From: JACDAN01 sp963847235
Lineage (GTDB): Bacteria > Actinomycetota > Thermoleophilia > Gaiellales > Gaiellaceae
Reading direction: 5' to 3'
DNA: 64,000 nucleotides
Assembly: GCA_963847235.1 (NCBI GenBank)
Contig: CAWJYU010000017.1
Location: 1 to 64,000, forward strand
A model generated the notes under the pieces. The model saw only the letters and a program-made list of their open reading frames with translations, ran no database searches and was not told the origin of the DNA. Within the stretch, counting starts at the first letter, position 1; each line of letters opens with the position of its first letter. The position numbers and the translations under genes were made by a program. Of this stretch, positions 24,383-32,907 are shown piece after piece.

Positions 24383-25709
24383 TCAGCGCCCGCGGGCCGC
24401 GCAGACGGAGCCGAAGTCCGTCACCACCTTGCCACCGGTTCCAAAGCTGGCGTCGAGTCTGCCGCTGCTGGTGTAGCGGGCGAGTCCGAAGTCGCGCCCG
24501 CCGATTCTGCCGGCGACGACGATCTTGCCGTCGGCGCGGGCGACGACAGCATTCGCCACCGCTTTGCGGGGAAAGGGAAATGCCGTCAGCAGCTTCCCGC
24601 CCCGGCCGAAGCTCGCGTCGAAGCTGCCGTCCTCCAGAAAGCGCGCGAGCACGAAGACATTCCGGCCTGATCGGCCCCGGCCGGTGCCGACGGTGACGAG
24701 CTTGCGATCTCGCTGGATCGCGAGCCCCGAGCCTCTTGCAGCGGTGGTGACTACGGTGCCCCCGTCGCCGAAGCTCGGGTCGAGCGTGCCGTCGGCGCCG
24801 ATAGCGGACGAGCGCGACGGACTGTTCAGCCGGCGGTCTCCGGCGGCGACGAGCTTGCCGTCCGGCTGGACGACGAGCGCGGAGGCGTAGTTGCCGTCGT
24901 CCACCCTGGTCACGACCCGTCCGCCGCTCCCGAAGCTCCGATCGAGGGTGCCGTCGGCGTTGTAGCGGGCAAGCGCGAAAGTTCAGCTGCGCACGGTCGC
25001 CCGCGACGACGATCTTGCCGTCCGGCTGGATCGCGACAGCGTTTGCGCTTGCACTGCTGCGCGCGCCGAAGTCGGTCACGACCATGCCGCCGCGACCGAA
25101 GCTCCGATCGAGTCTTCCCCGGAGCGTGTAACGCGCGAGCGCAAAGCGGCCGCTGCTGTTACCGACCGCGACGACCTTGCCGTCTGCCTGGATCGCGACC
25201 GCGAGCACCGACGAACGTTCGCTTCGGGAGCCGAAGCCCGTCAGCACCTTGCCGCTCCGCCCGAAAGTGCGGTCGAGCTTCCCCGCAACGGTGTAGCGGG
25301 CGATCACGAACCCGGAGCCCTGCGCGTAACCGGCGGCAACGATCTTGCCGTCGCGCTGAATTGCGAGCGAGCGAGCTGCGGCAAAGCTCTGCACCCCGAA
25401 GCGCGTCAGCACCTTGCCGCCTGTTCCGAAGCTGCGGTCGAGCGTGCCGGCGGCGGTATAGCGGGCGAGCGCGAAGCTGCGACCAGAGCAGCTGCTCAGG
25501 CCGGCGACGACGAGCTTGCCGTCTCGCCCGGCAGCCAGGGCTTCTCCGAAGTCGACAGTCGTCCGTGACCTGCCCTCTCGGGCACTCGCGCTACTCGAAC
25601 CGAGCGCGACTGTGCCGAGAGAGGCGACCGCCACCCCAACCGCGGCCACCGTCACAGCCCCCCGCGCGCGCCGGCCGAACAGCTCCTTCCGCTGGTGCCA
25701 ACCGCTCAT
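24383..25709 (-). CDS. Secreted delta-60 repeat beta-propeller protein (one frameshift)
   Basis: A signal peptide (RRARGAVTVAAVGVAVASLG, cleaved near SSASA) is followed by about seven copies of a 50-60-residue unit with FGTGGKVLT, IQRDGKIVAAG and FALARYT. This is the delta-60 repeat that forms beta-propellers in secreted proteins. AAGGAGAGG precedes ATG 25709. The frame breaks near 24980, where one extra base follows AACTTT; the last three repeats continue in the next frame to 24383. The repeats have no catalytic role that I know of. The divergent threonine dehydratase starts 183 bases away. Confidence 0.8.
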
Positions 25710-25892
25710 CGCGCCTCTCCTTCGCACGTTCACGCTGCTCGAGTCTCACGCCGTCAGAGTCGGCGGTCAAGCGTGCCGGCTGGGCCCCGCGAGGAGCGCG
25801 CGCCTGCCGAGCGCCCTCGCGCGCTGCTTGCAGTGGCGTCGGGCCGGGTCTGAGACGATTCGCGTGAGCCGGCACGCAAGAAGGAGGACTCG

Positions 25893-26861
25893 ATGATCGC
25901 CACGGACATCTCGATCGACGCTTTCCGCCAGGCCCACGAGCACGTCAAGGAGCACGCGCATCACACGCCGTTGATGGGCTCGCGGTCGCTCAGCGAGGCG
26001 AGCGGATTCAACGCCGTGCTGAAGGCGGAGTCGTTCCAGCGAACCGGCTCCTACAAGATCCGCGGCCCGCTGAACAAGCTCGCGCACATGGACGAAGCGG
26101 AGAAGCGGGCCGGGGTCATCTGCTCATCGGCCGGGAACCACGCCCAGGGCGTGGCGCTCGCCGCTGCGCTCCACGGAGTCCGAGCCGTGGTCGTGATGGC
26201 GGAGAACGCGACGCCGTCGAAGATCGAAGCGACGCGCGCGTACGGCGCCGAGGTCGTGCTTCACGGGTCGATCTGGGACGAGGCGAACGAGAAGGCGCTC
26301 GAACTGGTCGAGGAGCAGGGCCTGACCTACATCCATCCGTTCGACGACCTCGACCTGATCACGGGCCAGGGGACGCTCGGGCTCGAGATCTACGACGACC
26401 TTCCGACGGTCGACACGGTCGTCGTCCCGATCGGCGGCGGCGGACTGATCTCGGGCGTCTCGACGGTGCTCAAGTCACTCAATCCGAAGATCCGGATCAT
26501 CGGGGTCGAGTCGTCGGGAGCACCGGCGATGAAGCGAAGCGTCGAGGCGGGCCACCGTGTGGAACTGGACCAGGTCGACTGCAGGATCGACGGCCTCACG
26601 GTCAAGCGCGTCGGCGAGCGGACGCTCGAGATCGTCCGCCGCAACGTCGACGAGATCGTCACCCTCCCGGACGAGAAGATCTTCGAGGCGCTGCTCTGGA
26701 CGCTCGCCCGCACCAAGGTGGTCGTCGAGGGAGCCGCTGCCGCGTCCGTGGCCGCCGTGCTGAACGGGCTCGTCGAGGCCGACCCCGGCTCCACCGTCGT
26801 CTGCGTCCTCAGCGGAGGGAACATCAACCTCGACCAGCTCCGCGGCCTCAGCTGGAACTGA
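25893..26861 (+). CDS. Threonine/serine dehydratase, catabolic type (PLP-dependent)
   Basis: This 322-residue fold-type II PLP enzyme would convert L-threonine to 2-oxobutanoate and ammonia (or serine to pyruvate). The PLP Lys is in TGSYKIRGP near residue 54. SAGNHAQG and IGGGGLISG supply substrate and phosphate contacts, and SGGNINLD lies at the end. There is no C-terminal ACT-like regulatory domain, so it resembles the short TdcB-like enzymes. AAGGAGGA precedes ATG 25893. A serine racemase activity cannot be excluded. Confidence 0.9.
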   Translation: MIATDISIDAFRQAHEHVKEHAHHTPLMGSRSLSEASGFNAVLKAESFQRTGSYKIRGPLNKLAHMDEAEKRAGVICSSAGNHAQGVALAAALHGVRAVVVMAENATPSKIEATRAYGAEVVLHGSIWDEANEKALELVEEQGLTYIHPFDDLDLITGQGTLGLEIYDDLPTVDTVVVPIGGGGLISGVSTVLKSLNPKIRIIGVESSGAPAMKRSVEAGHRVELDQVDCRIDGLTVKRVGERTLEIVRRNVDEIVTLPDEKIFEALLWTLARTKVVVEGAAAASVAAVLNGLVEADPGSTVVCVLSGGNINLDQLRGLSWN

Positions 26862-26873
26862 GCAGGCCAATCT

Positions 26874-26909
26874 CTTAGGCCGGACTTACCTTCCGGCGGC
26901 AAACTTAGG
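26874..26909 (+). promoter_or_regulatory. CTTAGG-type repeats upstream of the response regulator
   Basis: CTTAGG occurs at 26874-26879 and 26904-26909, with a related CTTACC at 26885-26890 exactly 11 bases after the first. The same hexamer with 11/22-base spacing lies before the likely target gene (28926-28953). Such spacing is typical of OmpR-family operators, so autoregulation is inferred. Confidence 0.45.
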
Positions 26910-26912
26910 GCC

Positions 26913-27587
26913 GTGAAAGTGCTGGTCGTCGACGACGAACGCGCGGTGCGCGACTCGCTTCGGCGGGCCCTCGAGCTCGAGGGCTACGAGGTCGAGCTCG
27001 CCGTCGACGGCGCCGACGCGCTGCACCGGCTCGAGGCGAACGGCCAGCCCGACGCCGTGATCCTGGACGTGCTGATGCCGGGCGTCGACGGCCTGGAGGT
27101 GTGCCGCCGGATCCGCGGAAAGGGAAACGGCGTGCCCGTGCTGATGCTGACCGCCCGCACCGAGGTGGAGAGCCGCGTCGCCGGCCTCGACGCGGGCGCG
27201 GACGACTACCTGGCGAAGCCGTTCGCGCTCGAGGAGCTGCTCGCCCGGCTCCGGGCCCTCCTGCGGAGGGTCTCGCCGGGCGCCGAGGAGATCCTGCGCT
27301 TCGACGATCTGGAGCTGAACCCGAACACGCGCGAAGTTCGTCGAGCCGGCGAGGCGATCGAGCTCACGCGCACGGAGTTCAACCTGCTCGAGCTCTTCCT
27401 GCGGAATCCCCGCCAGGTGCTGACGCGCTCGGTGATCTTCGAGCGCGTGTGGGGCTACGACTTCGGCTTCGCGTCCAACTCGCTGGACGTCTACATCGGC
27501 TACCTGCGGCGCAAGACCGAGGCGAACAGCCGGCCGCGTCTGATCCAGACGGTGCGCGGCGTCGGGTACGCGCTGCGCGAGGCGTGA
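26913..27587 (+). CDS. OmpR-family response regulator
   Basis: This 224-residue regulator has an N-terminal receiver domain with acidic Asp7/Asp8, phosphoacceptor Asp52 (VILDVLMPG), the TAR switch segment and Lys102 (LAKPF). The C-terminal winged helix carries LTRTEFNLLELFLRNP and the VRGVGYALRE end typical of the family. GTG 26913 is the start. The stop overlaps the sensor-kinase start (GTGA). By similarity it is close to MprA-type regulators, which answer envelope stress, but the signal here is unknown. Confidence 0.92.
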   Translation: MKVLVVDDERAVRDSLRRALELEGYEVELAVDGADALHRLEANGQPDAVILDVLMPGVDGLEVCRRIRGKGNGVPVLMLTARTEVESRVAGLDAGADDYLAKPFALEELLARLRALLRRVSPGAEEILRFDDLELNPNTREVRRAGEAIELTRTEFNLLELFLRNPRQVLTRSVIFERVWGYDFGFASNSLDVYIGYLRRKTEANSRPRLIQTVRGVGYALREA

Positions 27588-28930
27588 GCTTCCGGACCCG
27601 CCTCGCGCTGGCCGCGGCCGTCGCCGTTGCGCTGGCGGTGGTGCTGGCGTCGGTCATCGTCTTCGTCGTCGTCAGGAGTGAGCTTCGCGCCGAGGTCGAC
27701 GACGCCCTCCGCGACCGCGCCGAGGAGATCTCGCGCGAGCCGCCCGATCGAGTCGCACAGCTGCTGTTCGGTCGTGGCCCCGGGTTTGGCGGTGCGGCGG
27801 GATATCCACAGCTCGTCGAGGAAGACGGGTCGACGCATCGTCCCCGGGGGGCGGACGTGCCGCTCCCGGTCAATGACCGCGTTCTGGCCGTAGCCCGCAA
27901 CGAGGAGGACGCCTACCTCAGCGACGCGCGGGTGGAGGGCACCCACCTCCGCATGATCACCTTCCCCTACGCGCTGCCGTTCGGGGAGCGCTACGCGATC
28001 CAGGTCGCGCGCCCGCTGACGGAGGTCGACAACACGCTCGACCGCCTGCGCACCTTTCTGATCCTGATCGCGCTGGCCGGGATCGGGCTCGCTGGAGGCC
28101 TGGGTCTCGTCGTGGCGCGCGCTGCGCTGGCGCCGGTCCGCCGACTCACCGAGGCGGCGGAAAACGTCGCGCAGACCGGAGATCTGTCCGAGCGGATCGA
28201 CGTGGCCGGAGAGGACGAGCTAAGCCGCCTCGCGTCTCGCTTCAACACGATGCTGGCCGCGCTGGAGGCGTCGGCCCGTGCGCAGCGCCAGCTCGTCGCC
28301 GACGCTTCGCACGAGCTCCGCACGCCGCTGACGAGCCTGCGCACGAACATCGAGGTGCTCGCCGGCAAGCGGCGCCTGCCGGTCGCCGAGCGGGAGCCGC
28401 TGATGCGCGACGTCGTCGAGCAGCTCGACGAGATGACGACGCTGATCGCCGAGCTGATGGAGCTCTCGCACGGAGACCGCGAGCCGAGCGAGGCGAAGGA
28501 CGTCCGTCTCGACGTCCTCGCGGCAGACGCGGTTGAACGCACCCGGCGCAACCGGCCGGGTGTCGAGTTCAAGACCGATCTTCAGGAGTCCCTCGTCCAC
28601 GGCGTGCCTGCGAACCTCGAGCGCGCGATCGGCAATCTCCTCGACAACGCGGCGAAATGGAGCCCGCCCGGCGGTGAGGTGGAGGTCGTCGTCAGGGAGG
28701 GCGAGATCACCGTGCGCGACCGCGGGCCCGGGATCGACGACGCCGACCGGCCGTACGTCTTCGACCGGTTCTACCGCTCGACGTCGGCCCGGGGGATGCC
28801 CGGCTCCGGCCTCGGGCTTGCGATCGTCCGTCAGGTGGCCGAGGCGCACGGCGGCACCGTGACCGCGGAACAGCCGGACGGCGGTGGGACGCTCATGCGC
28901 TTCCGGCTCAACGGCCGAACGAATTCTTAG
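27584..28930 (+). CDS. Sensor histidine kinase, MprB-like architecture
   Basis: This 448-residue kinase has an N-terminal membrane helix (AAAVAVALAVVLASVIVFVVV) and an extracytoplasmic sensor region (about 30-145). A second helix (FLILIALAGIGLAGGLGLVVA) and a HAMP linker follow, then the dimerisation helix with phosphoacceptor His near 243 in DASHELRTPLT. The ATPase domain carries the N box (NLLDNAAKWS), G1 (DRGPGI) and G2 (GSGLGLAI). It is translationally coupled to the response regulator and presumably phosphorylates it. It ends in the repeat region before the next gene. Confidence 0.92.
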   Translation: MSFRTRLALAAAVAVALAVVLASVIVFVVVRSELRAEVDDALRDRAEEISREPPDRVAQLLFGRGPGFGGAAGYPQLVEEDGSTHRPRGADVPLPVNDRVLAVARNEEDAYLSDARVEGTHLRMITFPYALPFGERYAIQVARPLTEVDNTLDRLRTFLILIALAGIGLAGGLGLVVARAALAPVRRLTEAAENVAQTGDLSERIDVAGEDELSRLASRFNTMLAALEASARAQRQLVADASHELRTPLTSLRTNIEVLAGKRRLPVAEREPLMRDVVEQLDEMTTLIAELMELSHGDREPSEAKDVRLDVLAADAVERTRRNRPGVEFKTDLQESLVHGVPANLERAIGNLLDNAAKWSPPGGEVEVVVREGEITVRDRGPGIDDADRPYVFDRFYRSTSARGMPGSGLGLAIVRQVAEAHGGTVTAEQPDGGGTLMRFRLNGRTNS

Positions 28931-28953
28931 GAGAGATTCACGCCACTCTTAGG
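28926..28953 (+). promoter_or_regulatory. CTTAGG-type triple repeat upstream of 28975
   Basis: CTTAGG at 28926-28931 and 28948-28953 flank a TTCACG at 28937-28942, giving three hexamers at exact 11-base steps. This is two helical turns on one DNA face, the pattern OmpR-family dimers use. The repeat overlaps the kinase stop and lies 21 bases before the ATG at 28975, so it would control the following gene. Confidence 0.45.
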
Positions 28954-28974
28954 GTCGGCTGTTTCGATGGAGCC

Positions 28975-29649
28975 ATGACACGCATCCAGAAAATCGCAGT
29001 CGGAGGGGTGGTCGTGCTCGCCGTCTCCGGGGCCGGAGCGGCCGTTGCGGCGACGAAGTTGCGGTCGCCGGAGCAGGAGAGCCGTGCGGTGCTCAACGAC
29101 GTCGCGGGTCAGTTGGGAGTCACTCCGCAGCGTCTTACGGACGCGTTCAAGACCGCCTTGAAGAACCGCATCGACCAGGCGGTCAAGGACGGACACCTGA
29201 CGCAGGCCGAGGCGACTCGGATGAAGGCCGCGATCGACCGGGGGTCCGTGCCCATGCTCGGGCCCGGCTTCGGCTTCCGCCACGGCGGCCCCCGCCTCCA
29301 TCGGGAGCATCACGGGCTCGAGGCCGCCGCGAAATACCTCGGCATGACCGAGGCTGCGCTTCGCACCCAGCTCCAGAACGGCAAGACCCTGGCGCAGGTC
29401 GCCAAGGATCGCAACAAGTCCGTTGACGGACTGGTCACCGCGCTGGTGGCGGAGAAGAAGGCGCGGATCGAGCAGGCGGTCAAGGACGGCCACCTGTCAC
29501 AGGCTCAGGCGAACGAGCTCGTCGCAGGCATCAAGGAGCACGTGACCGCGATGGTCAACGGGCGGTTCGAGCGGCGCCGCGAGCACCACTTCGGCCCGCT
29601 CGGCCCTCGCGGCCCGCCGGAATCCGGCTCCTCCTTCTCGTCCTTCTAG
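28975..29649 (+). CDS. Exported helical protein, probable target of the adjacent two-component system
   Basis: This 224-residue protein has a signal peptide or anchor (VGGVVVLAVSGAGAAVAATK). The mature part has two related helical units, each with a copy of RI(D/E)QAVKDGHL(T/S)QA(E/Q)A, separated by a Gly/His/Arg-rich stretch (GFGFRHGGPRLHREHHG). The tail is rich in His, Pro and Ser. It looks like a small periplasmic or wall-associated sensor or chaperone whose gene is controlled by the upstream regulator. I do not assign a named family. The 242 bases to the next gene show no feature. Confidence 0.72.
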   Translation: MTRIQKIAVGGVVVLAVSGAGAAVAATKLRSPEQESRAVLNDVAGQLGVTPQRLTDAFKTALKNRIDQAVKDGHLTQAEATRMKAAIDRGSVPMLGPGFGFRHGGPRLHREHHGLEAAAKYLGMTEAALRTQLQNGKTLAQVAKDRNKSVDGLVTALVAEKKARIEQAVKDGHLSQAQANELVAGIKEHVTAMVNGRFERRREHHFGPLGPRGPPESGSSFSSF

Positions 29650-29891
29650 CGACGGAACTGCGCGCACCGCCCCGGTGTAAGACGGGCGGTGCGCCAGTCC
29701 ATCGCGCTCGCCGTCCTCGTCCTGCTGGGCGTGCCCGCCGCTCGCTGTCCGGGTCGGACGCGGACGCCATCGGCTTCGAGTCGTCGCGGTCGACCGGGCC
29801 GGGAACCGCAGCCGGCCGGCGAGCCGCACGGTTCGCCGCTAACCGGCGGTACCGGGGCCGCTCACCTCGGGCGGCGCACTAGGTTGTCGCC

Positions 29892-30332
29892 GTGCGAATC
29901 CACGGAGAGCGGCACTTCGACGCGCCGCCTGGTGCTGTCTACCGGACGCTGACGGACCCGGACGAGATGGCTGCGGCGTTCTCCGCAGTCGAGCGGATCG
30001 ACGCGGAGGAAGGCGAGTGGACGGTGATCGCGAAAGCGCCGTTTCCCGGCGCCTTCAGGCTGCGCTTCTCCGTCCGGCTGGAAGACCTCCGCGAGTCCGA
30101 GCACGCGCGGCTCATGGCCTGGGGCAAGAGCCTCGGCGGCCGAATCTCGGTCGACAGCTCGTTCGATCTCGAGCCGGACGGGACCGGGACGGCGATGCGG
30201 TGGCAGGCAGAGGTCGACGCAGCGGGAATCTTCAGCGGGCTCGGGAGCCAGGCGCTCGGCCCGGTGGCGACGCAGCAGGCCGAGCGGGCGCTCGACCGGC
30301 TAGAAGCAGCAGTAGCGGCTACAGCTCGCTGA
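29892..30332 (+). CDS. SRPBCC/CoxG-like protein
   Basis: This 146-residue protein begins MRIHGERHFDAPPGAVYRTLTDPDEM, the opening strand and helix of the START/SRPBCC ligand-binding fold in the CoxG (carbon monoxide dehydrogenase subunit G) branch. The middle shows FRLRFSVRLEDL and GTGTAMRWQAEVD. No CO dehydrogenase genes lie near, so a general hydrophobic-ligand or membrane role is more likely. GTG 29892 is the start. The end overlaps the convergent gene by 14 bases. Confidence 0.82.
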   Translation: MRIHGERHFDAPPGAVYRTLTDPDEMAAAFSAVERIDAEEGEWTVIAKAPFPGAFRLRFSVRLEDLRESEHARLMAWGKSLGGRISVDSSFDLEPDGTGTAMRWQAEVDAAGIFSGLGSQALGPVATQQAERALDRLEAAVAATAR

Positions 30333-30675
30333 TTTCCGTGCGCCGCTCGGCGATGCAGGCCTCGGCCCACTGCTCGGCGGCGACGACCATCCGAACGCTC
30401 AGCTCCTGCAAGGCGTCGCGGTCCTCGGGAAGCGACGCCGAGTCGACCTCGATGCGGACCTGGTGGATCGAGGCCTCCGACTTGTCGTCGATCTCGTGCC
30501 GCTCCTCGGCGACGATCGAGACCGCGCCGACCTGATCGAGGAGCGACGACGCGAGGTCGTCGATCTCCGCAGGCGTCGCCTCTCGTCCCGCGAACACGCC
30601 GAAGTTGACCCGAACCTCGAGCGCGGGCGGCTCGTGCTCGTGCACGGCGAACGCCAGGGTGGGATTGGCAGCCAT
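30319..30675 (-). CDS. Hypothetical protein, 118 residues
   Basis: The protein begins MAANPTLAFAVHEHEPPALEVRVNFG and is alternately beta and helical, with an acidic middle (ERHEIDDKSEASIHQVRIEVD) and a helical end (SVRMVVAAEQWAEACIAERR). AAAGGG lies a few bases before ATG 30675, which settles the start; the frame open to 30780 adds unrelated residues. No membrane segment or known motif is seen. Function unknown. Confidence 0.65.
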   Translation of the reverse strand: MAANPTLAFAVHEHEPPALEVRVNFGVFAGREATPAEIDDLASSLLDQVGAVSIVAEERHEIDDKSEASIHQVRIEVDSASLPEDRDALQELSVRMVVAAEQWAEACIAERRTEISEL

Positions 30676-30706
30676 CGACCCTTTGTTACCCGTAAGTCGT
30701 AAGCGC

Positions 30707-31459
30707 CTAACGCTCGCGCGGCTCCCACTGGAATCCGCGATGGCGACGATGCGCCCCGACCAAGCCCCAAGCGGCGACAATCGCCACCGCCGTCGGGTGG
30801 TCCCAGATCCGGTCGTCGAAGACCATTACGTCGCGGACGAGGTGATGAAGTGGACGAGCGGCAGCGACTCCGCGACGGCCCGGAGCACCGCCGGAAAGGC
30901 GTCCGGATCCGAAGAACGAGCCGGAGATGAAGGTCACGGGAGGTAGATCGCGTTCACCACGGCCGACGAGCCCTCGGCGCTCTGGATCACCGCGGTGAGC
31001 CGACGCCCAGTGCCGCGAAGGTCGCCGCACCGAGCGCGAGCGGCGAGCGACGAGCGAGAGCAGCGTTGCCGGGAGTCGCCATGTCGAACGCGACGCGCGC
31101 AAGGCCGAGGAGCGCGACGGCCTCGAGGAAGAACACGAACGTGATCGACGCAAGCACGGCCGCGATGTACGTCCATCGCCGGCAGCGGTGTCGACTCGAA
31201 TGCGCTTGAGCACGCCGGCCTCGCGACGGAGCACGAGCAGAAGCGCGAGCCCGGCGAAGGTCGTCGCCGCCGCGCCGTAGCCAATCATCCCGGCGAGCAG
31301 GTAGAGGTAGCCGTCGTCGCCGTCGATGTCCTCGTCTCCGTACGCCGAGCCGAGGATCAGGAAGAAGACGATCGGTAGCAGGAAGGTGAAGAACGCCAGC
31401 TCGCGGCTGCGCCAGAAGAGCCTCTGCTCGGCGCGGAACTGATGCAGGAGGAGCTTCAC
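30707..31459 (-). CDS. ABC-2 type transporter permease (several frameshifts)
   Basis: The start (KLLLHQFRAEQRLFWRSRE, then FFTFLLPIVFFLILGSAYG) and end (FQWEPRER) are typical of ABC-2 permeases of multidrug or daunorubicin-type exporters. Between them, membrane helices appear in different frames: TYIAAVLASITFVFFLEAVAL, then LGAATFAALGVG, then VNAIYLP and VTFISGSFFGS. At least three single-base shifts are needed. GTG 31459 overlaps the ATPase stop. Either the gene is dead or, more likely, the sequence has indel errors. Confidence 0.68.
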   Translation of the reverse strand: MKLLLHQFRAEQRLFWRSRELAFFTFLLPIVFFLILGSAYGDEDIDGDDGYLYLLAGMIGYGAAATTFAGLALLLVLRREAGVLKRIRVDTAAGDGRTSRPCLRRSRSCSSSRPSRSSALRASRSTWRLPATLLSLVARRSRSVRRPSRHWASAHRGDPERRGLVGRGERDLPPVTFISGSFFGSGRLSGGAPGRRGVAAARPLHHLVRDVMVFDDRIWDHPTAVAIVAAWGLVGAHRRHRGFQWEPRER

Positions 31460-32309
31460 TCCGGCTCCTCCGCGTGAGCGAGAGGTAGACGTCCTCGAGC
31501 GTCGGCCGGTGCACCTCGAGCGCGTCGAGCTCGAGAGTCCGTCGCGCAGCGCCCGCTCGGTCAGCTCGTGGAGGACGCGCGACAGGATCCTCGGTCTCGA
31601 TCACGACCTCTTCGCCGTTCAGGCGGTAGCTGATCCGGCTCGCCGGTGCAGCGGCGGTCAAGCTCGGCCGGCGTCCCGGCCGCGACGATCTCGCCTCGCC
31701 GGAGGACCGCAACGCGGTCGGCGAGCCGTTGCGCCTCCTCGATGTAGTGGGTCGTGAGGAGGATCGTCTTGCCGAGTGTCCGCAGCGAGCGGATCGTCTC
31801 CCAGGCCGCCCGCCGCGCGCCCGGGTCGAAGCCCGTCGTCGGCTCGTCGAGGAAGAGCAGCTCGGGGTCGCCGACGAGCGCGATCCCGAGGTCGAGCCGC
31901 CGCTTCTGGCCCGCCCGAGAGCGTCCGCGTCCTCGCGCCCGCCTTGTGCTCGAGGCCGACAAGGCACAGGACGTCGCGCGGGCGGGCGCGGCTCCGCGTA
32001 GTAGCCCGGCGAAGAGCTCGAGGTGCTCGTGGACGGTCAGGTTCGGGAAGAGCTCGCCGGACTGGGGGACGACGCCGATCCGCCGCGCCAGTCCGAGCCG
32101 GCGCGCCGCGGGTCGACGCCGAGGACGCTGACCTCGCCGCCGTCCGGCCGCCGGTAGCCCTCGAGGATCTCGACCGTCGTCGTCTTCCCGGCGCCGTTCG
32201 GTCCCAGTAGCCCGAACACCTCGCCCGACCCGATCGTGAAGCTGATCCCGCGCACGGCCTCGACGCCGTCGTAGGACTTCCTGAGCTCGTGGACCTCGAT
32301 CGCGTGCAT
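31456..32309 (-). CDS. ABC transporter ATP-binding protein (several frameshifts)
   Basis: The N-terminal frame gives MHAIEVHELRKSYDGVEAV and Walker A GPNGAGKTTT. The signature TLSGG lies near 31925, then Walker B LLFLDEPTTGFDPGAR and the H-loop LLTTHYIEEAQRLAD continue in other frames, and HRPTLEDVYLSL forms the end. At least four frame changes occur (near 32095, 31985, 31925 and 31650). All family motifs survive, so the protein is probably functional in the organism. With the permease it would form an exporter, controlled by the divergent PadR-type gene. Confidence 0.72.
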
Positions 32310-32310
32310 C

Positions 32311-32346
32311 TATCTGGTAGAGACGTTACTATGTATCGGGTAGATA
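32311..32346. promoter_or_regulatory. Divergent control region of the ABC exporter and PadR regulator
   Basis: The 36 bases between the divergent starts hold TATCT (32311-32315) and AGATA (32342-32346) as dyad ends. Two copies of GGTAGA lie at 32316-32321 and 32339-32344. This is a plausible PadR-type operator covering both starts; it is inference from position and symmetry only. Confidence 0.4.
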
Positions 32347-32907
32347 TGTCAACTCTCACGCCGACCGCACGCGTCATCCTCGGGATGCTCGCCCTCGGCG
32401 CGCGCACGGGCTACGACATCAAGCGCGCGATCGATCTTTCCACGCGGTTCTTCTGGGGCGCCAGCTACGGCCAGATCTACCCGGAGCTCCATCGTCTCGA
32501 GGAGCGCGGGCTCGTGCGCGCGACCCCGGACCCGCAGGGCGGCCGGCAGCGCACGGCGTACGCGCTCACCCCGGCGGGGGAGTCAGCGCTACGAGCTTGG
32601 CTCCGCGACGACAGCGGCTCGTTGCTATTCGAGATCCGCGACGAGGGGACCCTGAAGCTCTTCTTCGGAGACCTCCTCGGGCGCGAAGACGTGATCGCCA
32701 ACCTGAGGGCGAGGCAGGAGTGGTGCGAGCTGTCGCTGGGGATGTTCCGCGACCTCGAGCAACAGGCGAAGACGGGCTTCTTCGAGGACGACCAGCTGTA
32801 CCCGTACGTGAGCCTCCTCTACGGGATCGACCTGCTCGAGTGGATGCGGGACTGGTGCGAGCAGACGGCGGCGAAGATCGAGGCCGGCGAGCTCCGCCGC
32901 CGCCTAG
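32346..32907 (+). CDS. PadR-family transcriptional regulator
   Basis: The N-terminal winged helix reads TPTARVILGMLALGARTGYDIKRAI and QIYPELHRLEERGLV, the PadR signature. A helical C-terminal dimerisation domain ends near CEQTAAKIEAGEL. Start ATG 32346 follows the dyad; ATG 32331 lies inside it. The open frame lacks a stop at the natural end and runs to 33431 over the convergent gene. A TAG one base out of frame at 32905-32907 gives the expected length of about 187 residues, so one indel is likely. It presumably represses the divergent exporter until a drug-like ligand binds. Confidence 0.82.
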
